Of a stretch of 64,000 nt of DNA, positions 56,019-64,000 are shown in pieces. The notes under the pieces were generated by a model. The model searched no databases, was not told the DNA's origin, and saw only the letters and a list, made by a program, of their open reading frames with translations. Position numbers and translations under genes: made by a program. Source of the stretch: Azolla caroliniana (lineage: Eukaryota > Polypodiophyta); contig JBHGNT010000009.1 of the NCBI GenBank assembly GCA_043228905.1, positions 17,050,001 through 17,114,000 on the forward strand, given 5' to 3'. Position 1 is the first letter of the stretch, and every line of letters begins with the position of its first letter.

Positions 56019-57334
56019 ACATTTTAACATTCTTTTGCGGTAATTATATCAATACGATACCTCAAGTGGTTCACGTCATATTTTTTGTGGTAAACATGGA
56101 TAGCTCATGTGACCTTGACATCTTCAATCGAACGATGTCCCAATTCACCAATCCCAATTTCTCATCGACCTCTTCCAATGCATATAGATCAAAATTATAT
56201 CTCAAGAGTTTCGCGATATATTTTATATAATGAACCTGGATCGAGCACGTGAGCTTGAGATTTTGAGTATGACACTCTCCCCACATTTGATTATACTCTT
56301 GCGGTAACTAGGGATCAACATGATATCATCTCAAGTGGCTCGCTACATATTTTGGGCAGTGAAAATTTTCCACATTTGATCGAATTATTGTGGTGAATAT
56401 AATCATTTTCGACATTTTTCCTACTTCTAGAATGAAACGATATCTCAAGTGGTTCGTGACATATTTTGTGCCGTGAATATATATCCAACATCTGAGCATG
56501 CAGTCCTCAATCTGACACTCTGCCAACTGAGCTATTCCTACATTATTTTTTCCTCTTGTGGTTGCGTGGATTTAAATCATATCTCCAGTTATTCGCGACA
56601 TATTTTCGACGATGAATGTGGATTGAATAAGTGACGTTCAAATCTCTAGTGTGCCAATCTCCCAAAATACCTATCCAGGTATTTGATCATTTCTTTGTGG
56701 TGGATGTGAATCAAAATCATATCTCAGGTTGTTCGTGACATCTTTTTCGCAGTGAATGTGGATCGAACAGGTGATCTTCATATCTTCAGTCTGACGCTCT
56801 CCCAATTGAGCTATCCCCGCGTTTGACCCCAAATTTTCCGGGGATTATAGATCAACATGATATACCATGAGCATGAATTCAACAAGTGATCTTTATGTGA
56901 TCAATTTGATTATCTTCCCACATTTTAACATTCTTTTGTGGTAATTATAGTTCAATACGATAGGTCAAGTGGTTCGCATCATATTTTGTGTCGTAAATGT
57001 GGATAGATCATGTGACCTTCACATCTTCAATGGAACGATGTCCCAATTCACCAATCCCAACTTCTCATCGACCTCTTCCAATTGGATATATAGATCAAAA
57101 TTATATCTCAAGAGTTTCGTTATATAGTTTATATAATGAACCTGGATCAAGCACGTGAGCTTGAGATTATGAGTATGATGCTCTCCCCACATTTGATTAT
57201 ACTCTTGTGGTAACTAGGGATCAACATGATATCGCAAGTGGCTCACTACATATTTTGTGCGATGAACTTTTCGGCATTTGATAGAATTATTGTGGTGAAT
57301 ATAATTGTTTTCGACATTTTTTCAAATTCTAGAA
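56019..57334 (-). repeat. tRNA-Phe satellite, inverted array (right part)
   Basis: Continues the array from 55005 in the same orientation, with a tRNA-like unit at 56748, and ends where the Copia-3 LTR begins at TGATGAAG. Confidence 0.85.
56748..56820 (-). pseudogene. tRNA-Phe-like, mildly degenerate
   Basis: GCGGGGATAGCTCA start and GAGC D stem kept. Anticodon loop CTGAAGA with one mismatch in the stem (TCAGA/TATGA), T stem ACCTG/CACAT broken, last base G. Confidence 0.55.
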
Positions 57335-57868
57335 TGTGATGAAGAAAAACGTGGAATATTGCTCAGTCACAACCGAGGCTTGAACACTTCTATGAGAATG
57401 GAGAACATAGAGATGGGAACTAAAGAGTGAACAGAAGATGTTTACGTGGATAACCCTAAATCGGAAAAACCACGGGAGCGCACAAACTCTGAACTATCAC
57501 TATGAAGAAAAGGGTACAATCGGAGACTCCTAGGCAATGACCTCGAGCTTAGTTTCTTCACCGAGCGGCAGTTACAACAGAGTATTGCTCGCTCTGTATC
57601 TCTCTCCCCCTCTGTCGCTCTCTCTATATCACAATATGACAATAACAACAACATTACAAAGTGATTGCCCTAAGTCATATTTATACTTATATGAACTTAG
57701 GGATATTTACAAATATAGGCTCAATAGGCTTACTCAAAACATATTTACAGATATGTCTTCTCTTCCAGTTCTCACCGGCTCTCCTCCGGTTTCCGGGCCT
57801 CTTCTGGTTCTCACCGGGTCCTCCTTATTCATCACTGGATCCCATCCGGAGAGACCGATTTCCCAACA
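57335..57868 (-). repeat. 3' LTR of Copia-3
   Basis: About 534 bp, element sense TGTTGGGAAATCGG...TTCATCACA. A polypurine tract (GAAGTGAAGGGGGAGA in element sense) borders it at about 57869-57885. Shares the TATAAATATGACTTAGGGCAA-type promoter core with the other Copia LTRs. Confidence 0.75.
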
Positions 57869-57878
57869 ATCTCCCCCT

Positions 57879-59506
57879 TCACTTCAGCATGGGATATCTT
57901 GTCAGCCCGATCCACGTTCGGCACGCGTCCAACTTGTCGGTTGTCAGCACCTTGGTCAACATGTCCGACCCGTTCTCCTTCGTGTGGATCTTCGTAAACA
58001 CAAACTGTTGATCTTCTACTCTCTCCCGGATCCAGTGGTACCTCCGCTGGATATGTTTGTTCGGGAATGGTAGGCCGCGTTCTTTGCAAGGTGGATGGCA
58101 CTTTGACTGTCGTAGTAGAGCCAATATTCCTCCCGTTGGATTCCTATCTCTCCGATGAAGTCCTTGCCGACTTCTACAGGTGCCATGTACTCCGCCTCTG
58201 TGGTTGACAATGCAACCGTCTTCTACAATGTAGACTGCCACAAAATAGCTCCCCCTACATAAGTCATGACATATCCAGATGTCGACCAACTAGTATCTGC
58301 ATCAGCCGAAATATCTGAATCCGTGAAACCATTGAGTTGGGGTTTCCCGGAGCCAAACCGGAGGCACATACTTGAGGTGCCTTTCAGATACCAGAGTATC
58401 CACTTGAGCACGTTCCAGTGCTCTCTTCCGGGATTGCTCATGAACTGGCTCACCACTCTGACTGCATGTCCGATATCCGGCTGGGTACATACCATCGCGT
58501 ACATCCAGCTCCTGACGGTAGAGGCATATGATATCTTCATCATATCCCTCTTCTTCGCCTTTGTGCTCGGGCTTTGTTTTCTGGATAGCTTGCATTTTGC
58601 CAGAAGTGTCGATCCGACCGGTTTCGCCTCCAACATGTTGAACCGTTGAAGCACCTTTGTCACATAATTCTCCTGTGACAGCCACAAAAGCTTCTTCCAT
58701 TGGTCCCGGATGATGTGCATTCCCAATATCTGTCTTGCCGGCCCCAAGTCTTTCATTGAGAAGGTCCGGTTCAAAGCCTTCTTCAGCATCCGAATCTTGC
58801 AGCCTTGGTCTCGTCTGACAATCTCCTCCATCAAATTTCTTCACAAACACGCAGTGATTGGCCTGCGTCTTGTGGTACCCTTGGTCGGTCATGAAGGAGT
58901 TGAACTTCTGGTACCATTTCCGGGGAGCTTGCTTCAGTCCGTATAGGCTCTTCATCAACCGACACACAAGGTGTTCCTTCCCTTTCCTTTCAAATCCTTC
59001 CAGTTGATGCATGTAGATCTCTTCTTCGAGGTCGCCATGTAGGAATGTCGTCTTGACGTCGAGTTGCTCTACCTTGAGGTCCATGCTTGCGACTATGCCC
59101 AATATCGTCTGGATGGATGTCATCTTTACAACCAGGGCCAAGATCTCATCAAAATCCACTCCTTTCTTCAGTTGGAAGCCCTTCACCACGATTTGGGCCT
59201 TACACCTAGGTGCATTTCCGGCATCTCCCAGTTTCAACTTGTACACCCACTTGTTCTAGAGTGCTCTATTCCCTTTCGGCAACTCCATCAGTTCATATGT
59301 GTGGTTCTCATAGAGGGAATCCATCTCATCCTATATGGCCCTCAACCACTTGCGGCTGTGGGTGTCTCTCTTTGCTTCTTCGAAGCTTTCTGGCTCCCCC
59401 TCATTGATTAGCAACACATGCTCTCCATCCGGAAATCTCAGGGGGGCTCTTCTCTCTCGGAGAGGATATCTCCGTCCTTGGTTTCTGACTGCTGGTTCCT
59501 CCGTTT
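57879..59506 (-). pseudogene. Copia-3 RT-RNase H, broken
   Basis: The frame 59246-58302 encodes the RT fingers/palm (VEQLDVKTTFLHGDLEEEIYMHQLEGFE, YGLKQAPRKWYQKF) up to KKFDGGD. An approximately 40-bp deletion at 58823 then removes the segment with the catalytic YVDD. The thumb and RNase H (MLKKALNRTFSMKDLGPARQILG, FTDSDISADADTSWSTSGY, TEAEYMA) follow in frames 58834-58223 and 58289-57879 with frameshifts. The gag-pol linker RRYPLRERRAP lies at about 59450. Inactive. Confidence 0.8.
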
Positions 59507-60040
59507 TGTTGGGAAAATCGGTCTTTCCGGATGGGATCCGGTGGTGAATAAAGAGGACCCGGTGAGTACCGGAAGAGATCGGTGGACCTAGTAGGAACCG
59601 GAAGAGAGGACAGATTTGTAAATATGTCTTTAATAAGCCCATTGAGGCTATATTTGTAAATAGCCCTAAGTTCATATAACTATAAATATGACTTAGGGCA
59701 ATCACTTTAGTGTGTGAGTAAGAGTGTGATTGTGCTGCGATTATATTGTTGTAACTGTTGTACACTCAGAGCGATACTCTGTTGTAACCGCCACTGTGCG
59801 AAGAAACAGAGCTCGAGGTTGTTGGCTCTATGTCTCTGATTGTACCCCCTTTCTCTTCATAGTGATAGTTCGGAGTCTGTGGGCTCCCGTGGTTTTTCCC
59901 TATTAGGGTTTTCCATGTAAACATCCTGCGTCATTTTTCCTTGTGTAGTCTCCACTTCACATTTCTGTTTTTGATCTTATAGAAGTGTTTTACTACTCGG
60001 TAGTGGCGGAGCGATATTCCGCGCATTGCACTTCACCTCA
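59507..60040 (+). repeat. Solo-like LTR of the Copia-3 family inside Copia-3
   Basis: TGTTGGGAAAATCGG followed by a diverged copy of the reverse complement of 57335-57868, including the TATAAATATGACTTAGGGCAA core and the TTTTTCCCTATTAGGG segment. It splits the acidic linker of Copia-3 (SDSDE on one side, TEEPAV on the other). No internal domain accompanies it. The right end and target duplication are unclear. Confidence 0.65.
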
Positions 60041-61274
60041 TCTGAATCCGATTCGGGATCTAGATCAGTTGTGGTATCTTCTTCTTCTTCTTCTTTGTCG
60101 GTCGGTTCAGTTTCTTGTCCATATCCGGCTGGTTCATCGAGTGTCATCCAGTTACTGGCTTGCGTCCGGTTCTTAATTGGGTATGTCCTTGTGTCCTCAA
60201 GATGGTTTTCAAAGAATGATCCGGAGTTCCTCACCTTCTCCGACTCCCAATCGGCAATGGTCTTGTCTTCCATGAAGACTATGTCTCGACTCTGGAACAC
60301 CTTCTTGTCGACCAGATCCCACACTCCGTAACCGAACTCATCATTGCCGTATCCAAGGAATATGCATGGCTTGGACTTCGGATCCAACTTTGCTCTCTTG
60401 TCCTTTGGAACATGCACATATGCGAGACACCTGAACACCTTGAAGATGCCGGTAAGATACATCTTTACCGGTCCATACTTTCTGAGGTGAGTCTCCTTCC
60501 AAGGGTACTGAGGGTGATGATCTATTTATCACATGGAGAGCTATCGTCAGCGCCTCAGCCCAAAACGTCTTGGGTAACTTTGCATGTGCGCTATAGCATG
60601 CTCCAGACTCTCTCCATTATGGTCTGGTTCATCCTTTCGGCCAACCTGTTTAGTTCTGACATCTTAGGCACAGTAAACTTGAGCCGAATTCCCTTCGACT
60701 AGCAATACTCCTCGAACTGCCCTCGATATTCTCTTCCGTTATCTGCTCGAACTGCTTTTAGCTTCCAGCCGGTTTCTCTTTCCACTCTCACGTGGAGCTC
60801 CTTGAAGATGGATAACACCTGATCCTTCGTATGCACCAGCTCCAGTGGAGCATTCCGTCTCAACAGTGGTCTTGACCAGAAGGATGTTCGGTTTTGCTTG
60901 CCGGTCAAGCAATCGGTGCACTTCTCCAGTTGCACGTCCTTCACCAGAATGAGGTTGTCTTCGGCAAGCCTCTTTCATCCCCATTCTAGCTCATGTGACA
61001 CAGTCTTTTGTGCCACAGCTCACCGGTAGTGTCAAATGCTACATTCACTTCTTCCCGACATATCCGGGCATTCATCAAGTACAATGTGTTGATCTTCCAG
61101 GCTCAAGCCACTATCAAGCTTCCCTTGTTGAACTTTATAACACCGTTCCGGATGCTACCCGTATAGCCTTCATCATCTAGTCGACCGGTTGATATCAGGT
61201 TCAGTCGAACCTTCGAAACGTGTCAGACATCCTTCAACAACAACTTGCATACGGTTGACGTCGTTAACAACACG
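60041..61274 (-). pseudogene. Copia-3 integrase region, broken
   Basis: Minus-strand integrase remains. The C-terminal part (FRCLAYVHVPKDKRAKLDPKSKPCIFLGYGNDEFGYGVWD) is in 60462-59977. The core is in pieces (RADNGREYRGQFEEYC in 60944-60699, INRSSPSVPLEGDSPQKVWTGKDVSYRHL at 60532). The pre-integrase domain (LEKCTDCLTGKQNR) follows, with weaker upstream parts to 61274. The segment with the first catalytic Asp and FIDDHS is deleted (PLELVHTKDQVLSIF). Gag and protease are absent. Confidence 0.75.
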
Positions 61275-61670
61275 TTGTCATGATAACACTCACATCATGC
61301 ATCGAAAGGATTTGAACCCACGACCTTGTTGTACAAATGTCAAATCCTTATCCATTGTATTAATATTCTTATATGTATAGTTTTTAGAATATGAAATCTA
61401 ATATCATGGGAATATTCTATATTACTCTACATTCTAGAGTGACCTAGAATATTCTATAGTGTTCTATATCACTAGAACCTTCTAGAATACTCTAGAGATC
61501 TTCTAGATTAATCTACATTCTAGGATAACCTAGAATATTCTAGAGTGTTCTCTATTACTTATAAATAGGGATCTACCACTCATCCCAAACCTAAATTGGT
61601 TCAACGCCATTTTGTAGCCTTCTCTTTGTAATCCATTTTACTCTGCAATATAATAATTCTCTTTCAATTA

Positions 61671-61725
<55 letters not shown>

Positions 61726-61734
61726 GTCTTGACA
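61275..61734 (+). repeat. 5' LTR of a chromovirus-like Gypsy element
   Basis: 460 bp, TGTCATGATAAC...TCTTGACA with matching TGTCA/TGACA ends. TATA box TATAAATAGGG at about 61559-61569 and a (TC)n run 61673-61723 near its 3' end. It contains an antisense tRNA-like module at about 61301-61362 (B box complement GGATTTGAACC). It interrupts Copia-3. Confidence 0.75.
61301..61362 (-). other. tRNA-like module in the chromovirus LTR (antisense)
   Basis: Minus strand: CAATGGATAAGG (A-box-like), then AAGGTCGTGGGTTCAAATCC with a B box GGTTCAAATCC. It sits within the first 100 bp of the LTR, opposite to the element. Confidence 0.6.
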
Positions 61735-61821
61735 GTTTGGACCAATTTATTCCTTTCATCTCTTCGTCTTCCACAAACTCTAACAAGTTCTCTTCTTCCT
61801 TCTCCACTCCCCTCATAAGCT

Positions 61822-62939
61822 ATGGAGTCCGTGAGCAAAAAGGAATACATGCGTGTTCTTTCTGAGGTCGACATGCTCATGAATAAATTTGTGGCATTAG
61901 AGCATGAGAATCAAAGGCTACTTGGAGACCTACAACACGTGAGCGCTGAAAAAGCTCAACAATATGAAGAGTTATCACAGCGGGTTCATCAACTCGAGGC
62001 GACTATATTGTCATTCCAAGAGCAAGCGTCGGGGCTCCGAACTCCCCTAGAGAGCCAAAGATCAGCCTCCCTACCAAGTTTGATGGTACGAGGTCTTTAT
62101 TTTGAGGCTTTTTGAATCAAGTTCCTTTGGTTATTCAGCAACATCCCAATCGGTATCCAACTGATGCTGCTCGTGTGGGATTAGTGGGAACTTTGTTATG
62201 CGGTACGACATTAGCATGGTTTGCACCACTTTTCGAGAAGAAATCACCATTGCTGGAGGATTTCGAGGCATTTGTTAAAGAGTTTCAAGCTAGTTTCAGC
62301 GACGCCGATAGCACTAGAACAATGATAAACAAGATTCGAAGGCTTCGACAAGGAGATTGTCCTGCGTCGGCTTACGCAGCCGATTTCCGTCTCTTGGCAT
62401 GTAATATCCCTTGGGATGAGACGGCCTTAATGGATCAATTCCGTCAAGGTTTGTGAAATGATGTCAAAGATCTTCTTCTTACTTTCCTTGAAGATCCGAA
62501 GTCGCTTACAGAAGCCATTAGTCGAGTCGTGCGATGTGATAATCACCTATTTGAGTGACGTTCTGAGCGCCAACAAATGTTACGCCGCCAACCTGAGCAG
62601 ACTTATGCTTCTGTAGTCGCAATGCCTCCACAAGTTTCTAGACCCATTACAAGGGATGGCCCAACTCCGATGGAAATAGAGTCAACACAACGTCATGGGC
62701 CGTTATCAAATGCTGAGAAGCAACGATGTCGAGCGCATCGCCTCTGCCTGTATTGTGGCGGTCCAGGACATATAGCTGTAAATTGTCCACATAAACCTAG
62801 GCGTCAAGTATACCAAGTAAGTGCCCATGAAAACCCGACATCCAGTTCTATTGTTACTTCTAATAACATAAGTATGCCTCATAGTCCATGCCATTGTCGT
62901 GACTTGAGAATAGGAGAGAGAAAAATAAGACGACAATAG
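61822..62939 (+). pseudogene. Chromovirus-like gag, broken by stops
   Basis: Starts at ATG 61822 (MESVSKKEYMRVLSEV), with a coiled-coil-like N-terminus (LEHENQRLLGDLQHVSAEKAQQYEELSQRVHQLEATI). A stop at 62113-62115 (EAF stop) follows, then the capsid-like region (GTLLCGTTLAWFAPLFEKKSPLLEDFEAFVKEFQASFSD...) to a stop at 62455. Another stop follows at about 62557. Finally comes the zinc-knuckle segment CLYCGGPGHIAVNC and a stop at 62937-62939. The capsid style matches the retrotransposon gag of Ty3/Gypsy chromoviruses and sushi-like elements. Pol is missing downstream. Confidence 0.75.
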
Positions 62940-62945
62940 AAGGTA

Positions 62946-62976
62946 GGGGGGGGGGGGGGGAGAGAGAGAGAGAGAA
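62946..62976 (+). repeat. Poly(G) and (AG)n tract
   Basis: Fifteen G followed by AG repeats, at the junction between the plus-strand gag and the minus-strand chromovirus. It may be the (TC)n end of a reversed LTR. Confidence 0.85.
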
Positions 62977-63047
62977 AGAACACTAGAAATGGAAAGAGAT
63001 TTTATATTATAAGGCCAAAATGTATGTCGTCAAAATGTATGTCGTCA
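62977..63047 (-). repeat. Truncated 3' LTR start of the minus-strand chromovirus
   Basis: In element sense a purine tract AAAAATGGGGATAA is followed by TGTCATGACGACATACA (from 63047 leftward), beginning like the LTR at 61275 (TGTCATGA). It breaks off near the poly(G) tract. Confidence 0.5.
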
Positions 63048-63059
63048 TGACATTATCCC

Positions 63060-64000
63060 CATTTTTCGACGACGAGTTCCACGAGTCGGAAGACAAGATT
63101 TCGGACTTGGCTTATGGGGATATTTGTTGTGAAATGCAGCAACCATTTCGGAGGCATTAACAAGATTCTCAAGAGGTTCCCATGTTTGATCATAAGGTGT
63201 ATAACCTAACTAGTCAACCAAATAATACAGTTTTTTGCAAACGATCTTGGAGTCGAGAATGGCAGCAACTTAATATTCGGAGCCATCCGAAACTTCGATT
63301 GGAGGTGGGAGAGATGTAAGACGGCCTGGAATAGAGCTGGTTGTGTACGGCTCCAAAAGTGAAACATGGAAGACCGGGTGAAGATGCATATGAGGGGGAA
63401 GATTAAGGCGAAATGCCACATCATTGATCTTACCAAATATCACATATGGCCCAAAATGTTGATAATCCAATTTGCAGCAAGGTCGGGTTGTTTTAATGCG
63501 ACCGTGTAAAAGCCATACTCGATCTCCCACTTGAAACGTAGTCGATGAATCACGTCGATGACGGTCGGCAACCTTCTTTTGAGTGTTTTGAGCATCACAT
63601 AAATGGTGCAAAAGGATATCTTGAACTTCTTGGAGTTTGGTGAGCCGATCTTCAGTAGCCGGGTTTGTCGGGAGTTCGGGATCTTCTTGAGCATAGTCCA
63701 ATGAGGATGGTACCCAATGTTTGCAAAAAATGGGGAATATCCAGTAGAAGAATGTTCTAATTTGTTGTAAGCAAATTCCGCCAAATGTAATAGATCAACC
63801 CAATCATCTTGTTGATAGTTGACAAAACAATGAAGATATTGTTCTACTATTTGGTTGGTGCGCTCACTCTGTCCGTTAGTTTCTGGATGGTAGTCGGAAG
63901 AGAGTTTGCAAGAAGTATGTAAGAGTTTGAACATGTGTCGCCAAAATTTTGAGATGAACTGAGGATCCCGATCATTGATAATATCATCAGGAAGACCATG
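63060..64000 (-). pseudogene. Chromovirus integrase C-terminal half with chromodomain
   Basis: Minus strand, entering from the right edge. 63934-63440 holds the end of the integrase core: SSDYHPETNGQSERTNQIVEQYL with the catalytic Glu, and WVDLLHLAEFAYNKLEHSSTGYSPF. After a frameshift, 63701-63270 has VADRHRRDSSTTFQVGDRVWLL, the FGPYVI module and HPVFHVSLLEPY. A chromodomain follows at about 63090-63250 (YEVAAILDS, YYLVD, YTPYDQTWEPLENL), interrupted by a TAG where a Trp is expected. The chromodomain marks a chromovirus, a group known to target chromatin. The copy is inactive. Confidence 0.85.

Larger units (their letters stand above)
57335..61274 (-). mobile_element. Copia-3: decayed Copia element, 5' part lost
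   Basis: Minus-strand relative of Copia-1 inserted in the satellite. 3' LTR at 57335-57868, internal RNase H, RT, integrase and pre-integrase parts to 61274, where a chromovirus LTR interrupts it before protease and gag. A same-family LTR in + orientation is inserted at 59507. Confidence 0.8.

Overview
This window looks like repeat-dense nuclear DNA of a land plant. The evidence is plant-type tRNA-Phe sequence, Ty1/Copia elements primed by initiator tRNA-Met (TGGTATCAGAGC), Ty3/Gypsy elements including a chromodomain chromovirus, and a LINE with a zf-RVT-like C-terminus. I cannot fix the species; a bryophyte or fern is a guess from the flavour of the elements. I found no convincing single-copy host protein gene. 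All long reading frames that make sense belong to transposable elements.

The most unusual component is a satellite made from a tRNA gene. From about 3.7 to 19.4 kb (remnant at 24.45-24.89 kb), and again in opposite orientation at 52.8-57.3 kb, the DNA is a tandem array with a higher-order period near 900 bp. Each period holds about seven diverged monomers (A-G) of roughly 90-140 bp. All can be aligned with one ancestor: a tRNA-Phe(GAA) gene plus about 60 bp of 3' flank. Only monomer A keeps a recognisable 73-nt tRNA-Phe. I count 19 such copies on the + strand, 4 on the - strand and one fragment. Two are close to perfect, four have the anticodon loop changed to AAA, and the rest are decayed to various degrees. 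Inside the array a 3333-bp block is tandemly duplicated, apparently without a difference.

The rest is nested transposons. 1-2.7 kb: 5' end of a minus-strand Gypsy element (L). 2.7-3.7 kb: integrase tail and probable LTR of a plus-strand Gypsy element. 19.4-24.45 kb: decayed minus-strand Copia (Copia-0) inserted into the satellite. 24.9-26.8 kb: no gene recognised, only simple repeats. 26.8-30.7 kb: TATG/TG-rich simple sequence split by a 5'-truncated LINE. 30.7-34.8 kb: decayed plus-strand Copia-2, cut by the LTR of Gypsy P (34.8-38.4 kb). Gypsy P meets the opposite-strand tail of Gypsy M head-on at about 38.41 kb. Gypsy M (38.4-49.6 kb, minus) is split by an intact, very young Copia-1 (38,860-44,210) with matching 619-bp LTRs and a TGTTC target duplication. 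49.6-52.4 kb: a gag-only, LARD-like relative that carries the same LTR as Gypsy P. 52.4-52.8 kb: LTR of yet another element. 55.0-56.0 kb: an unidentified poly(A) retroposon inside the inverted satellite. 57.3-61.3 kb: decayed Copia-3 with a same-family solo LTR inside it. 61.3-64 kb: chromovirus pieces, with gag on + and integrase plus chromodomain on -.

A recurrent feature is a tRNA-like module (A-box-like and B-box sequences) lying antisense in the LTRs of several unrelated or diverged Gypsy families. Copia-1 is the only element here that looks able to encode its own full machinery.
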